Assembly (NCBI RefSeq): GCF_007279655.1
Contig: NZ_QKWN01000002.1
Location: 496,001-560,000 of the forward strand
Direction: 5' to 3'
DNA length: 64,000 bases
DNA from: Robertkochia solimangrovi
Lineage (GTDB): Bacteria; Bacteroidota; Bacteroidia; Flavobacteriales; Flavobacteriaceae
Position 1 is the stretch's first letter. Each line of letters starts with the position of its first letter. Positions 8,897 through 18,194 of the stretch are shown one piece after another. The notes under the pieces are model-generated. The model was not told where the DNA came from. It searched no databases and was given only the letters and a program-made list of their open reading frames with translations. The position numbers and the translations under genes are program-made.

Positions 8897-11188
8897 ATGA
8901 AATATATCAAAATGCTCATGGTATTGATGAGCTTCATTTTCAGTGCTCATGCACAACATAAAATTTCGGGTACCATTTCCGATGCAAAGAATGGTGAGGT
9001 AATTCCATTTGCGAGCATCTATATCCCCACACTGGACAAAGGAAGTAATGCGGACGAAAACGGGAAATTTGAAATACAAAAAATCCCAAAAGGCAAATAC
9101 AATCTGGTGATCTCCGCCCTTGGATATAACACCGTTTCTATGTCTATTTCGATCGAAGCGGATACAGTTAAAGATATTGCTTTAACACCAAGCGCTATTG
9201 AAATCAGCGAGGTTATCGTCAGCACCCCGTTTCACAAACTTCAGAAAGAAAACGTGATGAAAGTAGAACGGGAAGACTTGGCTACACTGAAGAATAATGG
9301 AGCGCTTACACTAGCCGACGGGATGACCAATATCGCCGGAGTCGAAAGCGTTTCAACCGGAGTTGGAATCGGAAAACCCGTAATACGAGGATTAAGTGCT
9401 AATCGGGTATTGGTATACACCCAGGGAATTCGACTGGAAAACCAACAGTTCGGGGATGAACACGGACTCGGGATCAATGATGCTGGTATCGAGAGTATCG
9501 AAGTGATCAAAGGTCCGGCATCGCTACTTTACGGATCAGATGCATTAGGTGGCGTTCTCTATCTGAACCCCGAGAAATTTGCAAATGCCGGTGAAACACA
9601 TGCAGACGTTAACGGGGATTACTATTCAAATACCGATGGATATGCGATCAACGCAGGCGCCCAGACTTCAGGCGAACATTTCAAATTCCTCGTTCGAGGT
9701 TCGCGAAATTCTCATGCGGATTACCAGCAAGGAAATGGAGTCAATGTTACAAACTCAAGATTCAATGAGACCGATCTTAAAACCGGTATCGCTTATCAGG
9801 AAAATACGTTTAAATCAGAAATTCGATACAATTATAACAGATCTAACCTTGGATTACCTGAGTCGATCGGAGTTCAGAATCGTGAACGCGGACTCATAGA
9901 ACCATATCAGGAGGTAGACAATCATATTCTAAGCAATAAATCGGCTATTTTCTTTCCTAAAAGCAGTTTGGAATTTACCTTAGGTTTTACTCAGAACGAT
10001 CGCAGGGAATATGAAGACCATCATCATGGTGAAGCTGAAGAAGAACATGATGAGGACCATGAAGAAGAAGCTGATCATTTAGAAGAAGAAGATCATGAAG
10101 ATGAACTTCCTGCTTTACGAATGAAACTGAAGACTTTCAATTATAATGTGCATTACAAATTACCGGTTATGGGGAATTTTGAATCCATATTGGGTGTTCA
10201 GGGTATGTTGCAAAAAAATAAGAACTACGGTGAGGAATTACTGATTCCTGATGCTAATGTTAATGATATCGGAGTGATGGCCACTACGCATTATCACTTA
10301 AATACCAGTGATTTTCAATTCGGAATTCGCTTTGACAATCGTCAGCTGGACATCAACGAAACAGGAGAAGAGAACGGTGAAACCTATTTCCCGGAGTTTT
10401 CTAAATCATTCCAGAGTTTTAATGCTTCGGCCGGTTTTAGAACGGATCTGATGAAATACCTGATCGGACGGGTCAACCTTGCTACTGGATTTCGTGCTCC
10501 AAACCTGTCTGAATTAAGTTCTAATGGAAGCCATGAAGGAACCAATCGCTATGAGATAGGAAATCCGGATCTTTCGAACGAACAGAACTTTCAGATCGAC
10601 CTGTCTCTTGAATACGGCTCAGACCACTATGAGTTTTTTGCGAATGTATACTACAACATGATTAAAGATTATATCTATCTCCTGCCCAGTGGAGATCTCA
10701 TAGATAATGATCCGGTATATAATTATGTTCAAAATGACAGTAAACTATATGGAGGTGAATTTGGTATACACATTCACCCTCATCCTTTGGACTGGCTGCA
10801 TCTGGAAAGTAGTTTTGAAACCGTAACCGGAAAACTGAACAGTGGTGAATATTTACCCCTGATCCCTGCAAACAAACTAAAGAATACCCTTAGGGCAGAA
10901 TTTGTAAATCCTTCAAAGACTTTTAAATCTGCCACGGTATTTGTTACCTTACAATCAGTTTTCGATCAGAATAATATCAGTGAATTTGAAACTGCAACCG
11001 ATGGATATAATTTATTCAATGCAGGCCTCAATACACAGATCAATGCATGGGGACACGAGATCGGACTCAAGATCGCCGCAAATAATATTTTTGACACTGA
11101 ATATGTATCTCATCTGTCAAGATTAAAACCTGATGGAATTTATAATATCGGTAGAAATATAAACGTCGGACTCAGCATGATGCTATAG
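8897..11188 (+). CDS. TonB-dependent outer-membrane receptor with His/acidic loop (probable metal uptake)
   Basis: A 763-residue receptor with signal peptide (cleavage after SAHAQ). A carboxypeptidase-regulatory-like domain covers about 22-95, a plug domain about 115-220 (VIRGLSANRVLV, then IEVIKGPASLLYGSDALGG) and a beta barrel the rest, ending in INVGLSMML. Residues 373-404 form a strikingly His/Glu/Asp-rich loop, starting EDHHHGEAEEEHDEDHEEE and containing seven His. His-rich extracellular loops are known in zinc receptors of the ZnuD type, so zinc or another divalent metal is the likeliest cargo; this is inference. The His-rich protein just upstream and the terminator downstream bound a small operon. 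Confidence 0.9.
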   Translation: MKYIKMLMVLMSFIFSAHAQHKISGTISDAKNGEVIPFASIYIPTLDKGSNADENGKFEIQKIPKGKYNLVISALGYNTVSMSISIEADTVKDIALTPSAIEISEVIVSTPFHKLQKENVMKVEREDLATLKNNGALTLADGMTNIAGVESVSTGVGIGKPVIRGLSANRVLVYTQGIRLENQQFGDEHGLGINDAGIESIEVIKGPASLLYGSDALGGVLYLNPEKFANAGETHADVNGDYYSNTDGYAINAGAQTSGEHFKFLVRGSRNSHADYQQGNGVNVTNSRFNETDLKTGIAYQENTFKSEIRYNYNRSNLGLPESIGVQNRERGLIEPYQEVDNHILSNKSAIFFPKSSLEFTLGFTQNDRREYEDHHHGEAEEEHDEDHEEEADHLEEEDHEDELPALRMKLKTFNYNVHYKLPVMGNFESILGVQGMLQKNKNYGEELLIPDANVNDIGVMATTHYHLNTSDFQFGIRFDNRQLDINETGEENGETYFPEFSKSFQSFNASAGFRTDLMKYLIGRVNLATGFRAPNLSELSSNGSHEGTNRYEIGNPDLSNEQNFQIDLSLEYGSDHYEFFANVYYNMIKDYIYLLPSGDLIDNDPVYNYVQNDSKLYGGEFGIHIHPHPLDWLHLESSFETVTGKLNSGEYLPLIPANKLKNTLRAEFVNPSKTFKSATVFVTLQSVFDQNNISEFETATDGYNLFNAGLNTQINAWGHEIGLKIAANNIFDTEYVSHLSRLKPDGIYNIGRNINVGLSMML

Positions 11189-11210
11189 TTGCCACAAAAA
11201 ACAAAAACTA

Positions 11211-11245
11211 CGGCCGGTGTTCAGCATGAAACACCGGCCGTTTTT
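11211..11245 (+). terminator. Terminator after the TonB-dependent receptor
   Basis: Perfect 10-base stem CGGCCGGTGT/ACACCGGCCG with a 10-base loop, followed by five T residues. Confidence 0.9.
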
Positions 11246-11278
11246 ATTTGCACTATAAACCTACTGAATAGGTTGCGA

Positions 11279-11563
11279 TCAACTTTCTATCCGTACTGAG
11301 GAAACCTTTTCACGACTGAACACATAGGTATAAAACCACATAATGGTAAACGAAGGGATAATATCGAGTCCCGGGATCAATTCTTCTACAAAGGCAAATA
11401 CACCTGCTTTTTTTCCCAGGCTTCCCTTATACATTCGCGTCATTAAAAATCCTGATATGGGAGCCCAAACTATATCGAACCCTTCTCCTATACCCGGAAT
11501 TAAATATGAGGCCATTCCCACGGCATCCAGTAAAAGTCCGGCTAATAATTTTCTATATGGCAT
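11279..11563 (-). CDS. Conserved small membrane protein, function unknown
   Basis: 94 residues, mostly hydrophobic. There are apparent membrane segments around residues 5-22, 28-42 and 62-81, and two internal similar motifs, LIPGIGEGFDIVWAP and LIPGLDIIPSFTIMWF. That near-repeat suggests a two-fold helical hairpin. I do not recognise a named domain. It lies downstream of folE on the same strand with a 47-base gap and may be the tail of the msrA-folE transcript. Confidence 0.65.
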   Translation of the reverse strand: MPYRKLLAGLLLDAVGMASYLIPGIGEGFDIVWAPISGFLMTRMYKGSLGKKAGVFAFVEELIPGLDIIPSFTIMWFYTYVFSREKVSSVRIES

Positions 11564-11610
11564 ATTATCATTGTTTTAGATAATTCTATAACAAAAAAAG
11601 TACCAAAATA

Positions 11611-12207
11611 TTATCCCAGATCAGAACTTATAAGTTTCAGGAACTCATTTCTGGTTTCGATATTTTTAAAAGCACCCCTGAATCCAGAGGTAGTCGTGAC
11701 TGAATTCTGCTTTTGAACGCCACGCATCATCATACACATATGAGAAGCTTCGATCACTACAGCCACACCCCTGGGTTTAAGATTTTCATTAATACATTCG
11801 AGTATATCATGAGTGAGTCTTTCCTGAACCTGAAGCCTTCTTGCAAATACATCCACTACTCTGGGCAATTTACTCAGTCCGACGATCTGTCCGTCCGGTA
11901 TATATGCGATATGAGCTTTCCCGAAAAAAGGCAGCATATGGTGTTCACAAAGCGAATAAAGCTCAATATCCTTCACGATTACCATTTCATTGTAGTCTTC
12001 CTTAAAAATGGCACTTTTAATGATCGAAGCGGCATCCTGACTATATCCCTGAGTAAGAAACATCATCGCTTTAGCAGCTCGCTCCGGCGTTTTCTGAAGC
12101 CCTTCTCTTAATGAATCTTCCCCCAGTCCCTCAATGATCTTACGGAAACAACTTTTTACTTCATCGGTTACTTCCAGGTTGAATTCTTCATATGATTTAT
12201 ATACCAT
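11611..12207 (-). CDS. folE: GTP cyclohydrolase I
   Basis: Converts GTP to 7,8-dihydroneopterin triphosphate, the first step towards tetrahydrofolate and other pterins. The 198-residue protein carries the zinc ligands C87 and H90 (CEHHMLPF) and C158 (SHMCMMMRG). [14 protein letters not shown] in the N-terminal part is the usual family signature. The start codon lies inside the end of msrA (11-base overlap in a different frame), so its translation is probably coupled to msrA. It ends with ISSDLG and has no N-terminal extension. Confidence 0.96.
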   Translation of the reverse strand: MVYKSYEEFNLEVTDEVKSCFRKIIEGLGEDSLREGLQKTPERAAKAMMFLTQGYSQDAASIIKSAIFKEDYNEMVIVKDIELYSLCEHHMLPFFGKAHIAYIPDGQIVGLSKLPRVVDVFARRLQVQERLTHDILECINENLKPRGVAVVIEASHMCMMMRGVQKQNSVTTTSGFRGAFKNIETRNEFLKLISSDLG

Positions 12208-12757
12208 AAGTCGATTTAAGTTTATCGTTAAAGAATCTGTTCAGTTTTTTAATTTTCGGACTAATAATCACCTGACAGTATGGCTGCTCAGTGTTATTAT
12301 TATAATAATCCTGATGATTTTCTTCAGCAACATAAAAGGGTTTCTCAGGCTCCACCGTCGTGACTACCGGATCGGGAAAAACCTTTTCTTTTTCAAGTAT
12401 TTCAATAAAGGACACCGCTGCTTCATGCTGTTTTTCATCGGTATAAAATATTGCCGATCGATATTGTGTACCTGAATCATTCCCCTGCCTGTTTAAAGTA
12501 GTAGGATCATGTGTTGAGAAGAAGATCTCCAACAGGTCATGGTAACTTATTTCATTTTCATCATACGTGATTTTGATCGCTTCCGCATGCCCAGTACGAC
12601 CGGTACAAACTTCCCGGTAGGCAGGATTCTTTATCGATCCTCCGGTATATCCGGATACCACAGCACGCACTCCTTTTACTCTTTCAAAAACAGCCTCAGT
12701 ACACCAAAAACATCCTCCGGCAAAAATTGCCTCTTTTGTTGTGTTTTCTTGATCCAT
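12197..12757 (-). CDS. msrA: Peptide-methionine (S)-S-oxide reductase MsrA
   Basis: Repairs oxidised methionine. The catalytic motif GGCFWC is at residues 14-19 with C16 as nucleophile, and GYTGG and [15 protein letters not shown] follow as in other MsrA proteins. I place the start at ATG 12757 ([12 protein letters not shown], 186 residues). The upstream in-frame ATG at 12811 adds 18 residues without family similarity. There is no signal peptide, so it is probably cytoplasmic, and no MsrB domain is fused. It overlaps folE at its 3' end. A TAGGTTTG box on the minus strand at 12798-12791 could be its -7 element. Confidence 0.94.
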   Translation of the reverse strand: MDQENTTKEAIFAGGCFWCTEAVFERVKGVRAVVSGYTGGSIKNPAYREVCTGRTGHAEAIKITYDENEISYHDLLEIFFSTHDPTTLNRQGNDSGTQYRSAIFYTDEKQHEAAVSFIEILEKEKVFPDPVVTTVEPEKPFYVAEENHQDYYNNNTEQPYCQVIISPKIKKLNRFFNDKLKSTYGI

Positions 12758-12961
12758 CAAATTATAAGATTTCAGATTTTCAACAGGATTCAAACCTACT
12801 GCAAACTTCAAGTATTTGGTTGCTGTCGAATCCTTTTGTATTGATTTATTACTAATTCCTAACCATTAAAATTAAGAAATGTGTAAGGGACGACCTCACA
12901 ATTAACGAGAAATTATGAGCTTCCCATGCTCAATCCAACAACAAGTACCATAGAAAAAATA

Positions 12962-12969
12962 TAATTTTG
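12962..12969 (+). promoter_or_regulatory. -7 box TAATTTTG upstream of lolD
   Basis: Exact TAnnTTTG located 47 bases before ATG 13017, in the 259-base divergent region between msrA and lolD. No matching TTG at the right spacing. Confidence 0.4.
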
Positions 12970-13016
12970 GTGTTTGTTAAGCGAATCCTTAATTTCACCA
13001 GCTATTACCGCTTTCC

Positions 13017-13703
13017 ATGATCACAGCAAACAATGTACATAAATCTTACGACGGCCTTGAGGTATTGAAGGGAGTTGATATCCATATTGAAAAAGGCGAG
13101 ATCGTATCTATCGTAGGTGCGTCAGGAGCTGGAAAAACCACGCTTTTACAAATACTGGGCACACTTGATAATCCTGATAAGAATCAGGGAACTTCGGTAA
13201 TGATTAATGGTACCGATGTCAGCAGACTGAATGACCGCAACCTGGCAAAGTTCAGAAATGACCATATCGGTTTCATCTTTCAATTCCATCAGCTACTCCC
13301 TGAATTTACAAGCCTGGAAAATATATGTATTCCAGCATACATTGCTGGTAAAGGCAGAACTGAAGCTGAAGCAAGAGCGCTTGAACTTTTAAGTTTCCTC
13401 AATCTTCAGCATCGTAAAGACCATAAACCTGCCGAACTTTCCGGAGGAGAACAACAACGTGTAGCCGTAGCAAGAGCCCTTATGAATAATCCGGATATTG
13501 TATTTGCAGATGAACCCAGTGGTAATCTGGATTCTGAAAGTGCTGATAATTTACACCGACTCTTTTTTGAATTAAGGGAAAAATTTGGGCAAACCTTTGT
13601 CATCGTGACCCACAATAAAGAACTTGCAGAAATGGCCGATCGAAAACTGGTGATGGTGGATGGCACTATTGTCAGGGAGGAGAAACCTGTGAAAAACCTG
13701 TAA
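13017..13703 (+). CDS. lolD: ABC transporter ATPase, LolD type
   Basis: A 228-residue ATP-binding subunit. The Walker A motif GASGAGKTT is at 34-42, the signature LSGGEQQRV near 141, and Walker B IVFADEP follows about 15 residues later. The sequence fits the LolD/MacB subgroup: LolD powers release of lipoproteins from the inner membrane for sorting. No LolC/E permease is nearby, which is normal in this phylum, so the exact partner is unproven. The stop codon overlaps the next start (TAATG), coupling it to the TIGR02757 gene. Confidence 0.85.
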   Translation: MITANNVHKSYDGLEVLKGVDIHIEKGEIVSIVGASGAGKTTLLQILGTLDNPDKNQGTSVMINGTDVSRLNDRNLAKFRNDHIGFIFQFHQLLPEFTSLENICIPAYIAGKGRTEAEARALELLSFLNLQHRKDHKPAELSGGEQQRVAVARALMNNPDIVFADEPSGNLDSESADNLHRLFFELREKFGQTFVIVTHNKELAEMADRKLVMVDGTIVREEKPVKNL

Positions 13704-14476
13704 TGCAAAAGATTCCCGCTGCTGAGTTAAAGGAGTTTCTGGATGAAAAAGCTGATTTTTATAACAATCCGGATTTTATAACTTCCGACCCGATACAGAT
13801 CCCACACAAATTCCGATTAAAGGAAGATATTGAGATCTCAGGTTTTCTGGCGGCGACTATCGCCTGGGGTAACCGCAAAAGCATCATCAATAACGCCGAA
13901 AAAATGATGGAACTGATGGGAGATAGTCCTTATGATTTCATCATGAATCATAAAGAAGAGCATCTCGAAAGGCTCCTACCCTTTGTCCACCGAACCTTTA
14001 ATGGTCATGACCTGATTCAGTTCACCAAAAGCCTGCAACATATCTACAAGTATCACGGAGGGCTGGAAATGGTATTCGTTTTCGATGAAGATACCGCTTC
14101 CATGCAGGAACAAATCTCAAAGTTTAAAGAGCTATTCTTTGAAACCGAACATTTGGAAAGAAGCAAAAAACATATATCAGATCCTGCAAAAGGGTCTGCC
14201 GCGAAGCGGATAAATATGTTTTTAAGATGGATGGCCCGTAAAGATAATAAAGGAGTAGACCTGGGTATTTGGAAAACTATAGATCCGGCTCACCTTTCCT
14301 GCCCACTGGATGTTCATTCCGGAGGTGTGGCCAGAAAACTCGGCATTTTGAAAAGAAAGCAAAATGATGCCAAAGCCCTGAAAGAACTCGATGATTCTCT
14401 CAGAGCCCTGGACCCCTCCGATCCGGTAAAATATGATTTTGCCTTATTTGGACTCGGAGTTTTTGAGAAGTTCTGA
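13703..14476 (+). CDS. TIGR02757 family protein
   Basis: 257 residues of the TIGR02757 family, conserved in Bacteroidota and elsewhere but uncharacterised. Recognisable segments are ISGFLAATIAWGNR, then MLRWM-like FLRWMARKDNKGVDLGIW and LDVHSGGVARKLGIL, the last reminiscent of the LPGVG/DTH region of HhH DNA glycosylases; a DNA-related role is only a suggestion. No signal or membrane segment. It starts within the lolD stop codon. Its last 33 bases overlap the 3' end of the oppositely oriented cytochrome peroxidase gene. Confidence 0.85.
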   Translation: MQKIPAAELKEFLDEKADFYNNPDFITSDPIQIPHKFRLKEDIEISGFLAATIAWGNRKSIINNAEKMMELMGDSPYDFIMNHKEEHLERLLPFVHRTFNGHDLIQFTKSLQHIYKYHGGLEMVFVFDEDTASMQEQISKFKELFFETEHLERSKKHISDPAKGSAAKRINMFLRWMARKDNKGVDLGIWKTIDPAHLSCPLDVHSGGVARKLGILKRKQNDAKALKELDDSLRALDPSDPVKYDFALFGLGVFEKF

Positions 14477-16291
14477 ATTATTCACCGTTAAACTATAATT
14501 TCCCTTGTCTACCGCAGTATCCTCAAGGGTTTTCAGAAATGCGACAAGCGCTGACTTCTCTTCCTCACTGAGTTCCAGCTTATCAAAAGGCAGGGTTAGA
14601 TATTCAAGATCGAAACCCAGTCCGCCTCCCCCGCCAAGATCATAAAATTCGATTACCTCTTCAAGCGTCTGATATACTCCATTATGCATGTATGGAGCGG
14701 TCAGGCTACTATTTCTTACGGTTGGAGTCTTAAACATTCCTTTATGCAACTCACTTCGATACATATGATAAAAACCATTGTCGTCATCAATCTTCAAATT
14801 TTCAGCGGATTCAGGAACACCGATCACTTCCTTTTCGGATTCCTGGAAAAATGGAGGTACGGTTCCGTTCGTCAACGGTATGAAATGACAGGTTGCGCAT
14901 AAGCCTTTACCCATAAAGACATTAAATCCCAAACGCTCTGCATCCGTAAAATTATCTTCCTCTCCTCTAATATTACGGTCAAATTTAGAATTGAATCCAT
15001 TCAATTCAGTGATATATGATGCGATGGCCTTTACCATATCCGAATTCTTTGGATTAGATCCAAATATAGACTGTAGTTCTTCTTTATAGTCTGGATCCTC
15101 CAGGATCGCATCAGACAACTGATGAACCTGGGTGTTGAATTCATCCTCATTTGTAAAAACTGCACTGATCTGCTCGATAAGATCCTGCGAGCGTCCATCC
15201 CAAAAGAATTTTTGCTGAAAGACACTGTTGATCAGTGTAGGTGTATTTCTCATGAGCAATCCTCCCTTATTATCCTGGCTTTGCTGTAATCCATCAGCAT
15301 AAGCCATTTCAGGTTTATGACAGGAGATACAGGCCAAATTTTCTTTTGAAGAGAGTTTGGGCTCATTAAAAAGTCGCTTCCCTAACGCTATCATTTCGGG
15401 ACCTGCATTTCGGTTCACTGCAGGCGTGAAAAATGCTGTATTAAAGCTATTCCTTTCAAAGAAAGTAGGTGCATCGAAGTTAAACGGGGTTCCATCGATC
15501 TGATCACACATCTTACTCTCCTTTCTTATCGAAACCCAGGTACGGGTTATCGGATTCATATAATCTCTTAAAAAGATAAAGCGATCAAACTCCTCAAAGG
15601 GAACGGAACTCCTAAGGAAAGTCACCGCACTGATTATTCTTTTATGGAATTGTTCATCCAAAGGTTTATTTTGTTTTCTGATAAGTGGCTGCAAACTCAA
15701 CGAATATACCTCATAAAGCGATTCAAGTGACACGGCCGATTCTTCTATCCCAAAATGACTTACAGGAGTATCAAACCCCGAAATCCCAAAACTTACGATC
15801 CTGAATAATTGTTGATGAGTCGCTATAAAAAATCGATTCGCATTCAATTCCCTTTTCTGCAGATTTTTGCGCAGATTCTTCATAAGACCAATAGTCACAT
15901 CGATCTCACGATAAAAGTCATTCTCACTCCAATCTCCTTCAAAGATGCTTTCTTCGATCTTCTGTAAACCAATTGGAGGCATGATCCTGGAGTTATCTTC
16001 CAGAAAAACCGGCAAAGCCGGACCATTCACCTGATGTCCGACCGGTGGATTAAGGTAACTGGCATACGGTTCCGCCTTTTTAAAATACTGACGAATTAAC
16101 TTAAAGTTATACTTTAAGCTGTCGTTGCTTTTAGCAGTGTTTTTAAGGGATTCAAGACCTTCTATTGCTGTATCCAGCGAAGATAAATAGTAATTACCTG
16201 CCACGTTCCAGTCAACCCCATCCATGATCTTAGGACCGGAGCAGGAATTCATTATTAACAGGATGAAGAGTAGCGTTATTATACGGAACAT
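14444..16291 (-). CDS. Di-haem cytochrome c peroxidase family lipoprotein
   Basis: 615 residues with a lipoprotein signal (LLIMNSCSG). The N-terminal half (about 25-280) is helical without a haem site. The C-terminal half is the di-haem peroxidase/MauG domain with CISCH at about 321-325 and CATCH at about 465-469, plus the family motifs RNTPTLINSVFQQKFFWDG and FKTPTVRNSSLTAPYMHNG. It would sit in the envelope facing the periplasm or surface and reduce peroxide or oxidise a partner. It lies 78 bases downstream of a PhoX-like lipoprotein gene on the same strand, with a hairpin between. Its 3' end overlaps the convergent TIGR02757 gene by 33 bases. Confidence 0.88.
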   Translation of the reverse strand: MFRIITLLFILLIMNSCSGPKIMDGVDWNVAGNYYLSSLDTAIEGLESLKNTAKSNDSLKYNFKLIRQYFKKAEPYASYLNPPVGHQVNGPALPVFLEDNSRIMPPIGLQKIEESIFEGDWSENDFYREIDVTIGLMKNLRKNLQKRELNANRFFIATHQQLFRIVSFGISGFDTPVSHFGIEESAVSLESLYEVYSLSLQPLIRKQNKPLDEQFHKRIISAVTFLRSSVPFEEFDRFIFLRDYMNPITRTWVSIRKESKMCDQIDGTPFNFDAPTFFERNSFNTAFFTPAVNRNAGPEMIALGKRLFNEPKLSSKENLACISCHKPEMAYADGLQQSQDNKGGLLMRNTPTLINSVFQQKFFWDGRSQDLIEQISAVFTNEDEFNTQVHQLSDAILEDPDYKEELQSIFGSNPKNSDMVKAIASYITELNGFNSKFDRNIRGEEDNFTDAERLGFNVFMGKGLCATCHFIPLTNGTVPPFFQESEKEVIGVPESAENLKIDDDNGFYHMYRSELHKGMFKTPTVRNSSLTAPYMHNGVYQTLEEVIEFYDLGGGGGLGFDLEYLTLPFDKLELSEEEKSALVAFLKTLEDTAVDKGNYSLTVNNSELLKNSESK

Positions 16292-16317
16292 CTTTAGAAT
16301 ATTTTATAAACTAAAAG

Positions 16318-16341
16318 GATCTCCGTTGTAAAACGGAGATC
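16318..16341 (-). terminator. 10-base-pair palindrome between the PhoX-like and peroxidase genes
   Basis: Perfect stem GATCTCCGTT/AACGGAGATC with a TTAC loop on the minus strand, followed by CCTTTTAG. The T run is weak, so it may be an attenuator or an mRNA-stabilising hairpin rather than a full terminator. Confidence 0.5.
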
Positions 16342-16369
16342 GCCTTTACGTAATTGTTTTCTAATAATT

Positions 16370-17923
16370 TTATCTCGGTAATCCTTGAAGAACTACGATC
16401 TGAGAAGCCTGGCTATCTTCAAAAACAGCGGAATGATCATGACCATCCAGACTTTTGAATGCTTCATTCTTCCAATAGTGAGGCTGTAAAGCCAGAATAA
16501 AAGTTCCTTCTACCCCAACTTTGTCAGACACATCGATCAAAGAACCGAACTCTCCTGAAAATCCTGTACTGAAGTTTTCCGAAAGATCCTGACGTACTAC
16601 CAATTCTAAAACTTTTCTGGAATTATTTCCATTGATATCCGATTGATAGATATAAGAAGCATGTCCTCTGTCAAAAGAGTTCGGATCTTCCTGAAAATAG
16701 ATGAAATTATCGGTTACACAGATATTATCAGGACTCTGAAGCGTTGAAAGATTTCCATCCATATTATTAGTATCTGTATTTCCACTGATCACCTGAGTTA
16801 ATTTACCAGTCAATGGTGAATTTTCATCGAGTTCCAGTTTATAGATCGTACCCCAATCATTGTAAGTACCAGCTCCTGGTCCGCGTCCTGTGACCGCAAA
16901 GAAAACATTGCGCCCCTTTTCATCGGTACCTTTTTGATAATCCACATCTTCTACACGCATGAAATGAGAAGCAAAAACGCTTTCACATGCAGCTTCCATT
17001 TCATTTTTGGTTAAGTCTTTACCTCCTTCAATCTTAACGAACTCTACATCATAAGTCTTTTTAAAATCGAGATCTCCCTCATTGTAAGTTGTATTTGCAG
17101 TCACTTCGGCTACCCCTCCGGCTCCATCGGAAACCTGTTTGAAGCGCAGTACGTAAACTTCACCATTTTGAAGATCATCATCTCCGTTTTCTGAATAATA
17201 CAGGATCACTTGTCCCTCAGACCCACTGGAATCATCATCTCCTCCGATAACAACCGTCTTACCGGAATATGCATTCTTTGGGAGTGGCACAGCATTTTCC
17301 CATGAAAATTCTCCAAGAGCATCCAGACCGAAATCTGCATCGGGAGTCGGTGTTTCCACCCATGGATCGATTCCTTTTACATCATAATTGATACTTTCAG
17401 AAGCTGAAAGAAACAAATCAGATGCTCCTCCATGAATAGCAGCTTCCCACATAGTTCCGGAACATTGTCTGGCATAATCCGAAACCCCGGAATTCAAAAG
17501 ATAATCACCGGAAACAGGATTCAGATATGCATCAAGATGAATACGTGCGACTGCATAGCTATCTTCACAATTCACGATATACATATATCCGTCTCCATCC
17601 TTCAGAAAACCTGCACCATCAGCAGAACCTGCTAACTGGAACCCGTTCTCCAATTGATCAGGAGAGCTGATCAGCGAATAGGCATTTACAAAGTTAAATT
17701 GAGGATCCAAAGCAACCAATGGTGCCACCGTTGATTTATTTTCGAAGATCGTTTGTTCGGGTTGATAATCAGCTCCATCTTCACCATCTTCACCATCAAC
17801 ACCGTCTTTACCATCCACTCCGTCGATTCCGTCTACACCGTCTTCCGGATCACAGGAAACGAATACAATTCCCAGATTCAGGAACAGAAAAAGGTACATG
17901 AAAGTTTTCTTTAAGGTTGTCAT
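16370..17923 (-). CDS. PhoX/DUF839-like surface lipoprotein with collagen-like segment
   Basis: 517 residues. The signal ends in a lipobox (FVSCDPEDG); the acidic residues after the Cys resemble Bacteroidota surface-export signals. Residues about 28-50 are a run of collagen-like G-x-D triplets (GVDGIDGVDGKDG, then GVDGEDGEDG). The remainder looks like a beta-propeller with similarity to PhoX/DUF839 proteins, for example TLQSPDNICVTDNFIYFQED and GRGPGAGTYNDWGTIYKLEL. PhoX enzymes are calcium/iron phosphatases, but I cannot verify the metal ligands here, so phosphatase activity is uncertain. A cytochrome c peroxidase gene follows. It is divergent from the S10 peptidase across 271 bases. Confidence 0.65.
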   Translation of the reverse strand: MTTLKKTFMYLFLFLNLGIVFVSCDPEDGVDGIDGVDGKDGVDGEDGEDGADYQPEQTIFENKSTVAPLVALDPQFNFVNAYSLISSPDQLENGFQLAGSADGAGFLKDGDGYMYIVNCEDSYAVARIHLDAYLNPVSGDYLLNSGVSDYARQCSGTMWEAAIHGGASDLFLSASESINYDVKGIDPWVETPTPDADFGLDALGEFSWENAVPLPKNAYSGKTVVIGGDDDSSGSEGQVILYYSENGDDDLQNGEVYVLRFKQVSDGAGGVAEVTANTTYNEGDLDFKKTYDVEFVKIEGGKDLTKNEMEAACESVFASHFMRVEDVDYQKGTDEKGRNVFFAVTGRGPGAGTYNDWGTIYKLELDENSPLTGKLTQVISGNTDTNNMDGNLSTLQSPDNICVTDNFIYFQEDPNSFDRGHASYIYQSDINGNNSRKVLELVVRQDLSENFSTGFSGEFGSLIDVSDKVGVEGTFILALQPHYWKNEAFKSLDGHDHSAVFEDSQASQIVVLQGLPR

Positions 17924-18118
17924 TTAATTTAGTTTTAAGATTTAACGCTAATTTATCGCTGCACCCTTTGATAAAAGTTATCCGTTTTTCAAGTGATCAT
18001 TATCAAATAAACAACTGAATGTTATTATATTAAGTAACTGTTAATTCGAAACCATCGATTTGCATTACCGTTTTTTTTAATTAAATTTTAAGACTTTACG
18101 CACCAATTCTTTCTTCTT

Positions 18119-18152
18119 TTGTGCGTAATATTCGACCCGGAATGTATTTTTG
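18119..18152 (+). promoter_or_regulatory. Bacteroidota-type promoter for the S10 carboxypeptidase
   Basis: TTG (18119-18121) and TATTTTTG (18145-18152) with a 23-base spacer, ending 42 bases before ATG 18195. Confidence 0.55.
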
Positions 18153-18194
18153 ACAAATTCCATTAAATACCTACATTTAAAAAAAAACTAACCA

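Noticed and set aside
16318-16341. Palindrome as a repressor operator
   Set aside because: Perfect palindrome, but its place between two co-oriented genes and the downstream T-rich stretch fit an RNA hairpin better.
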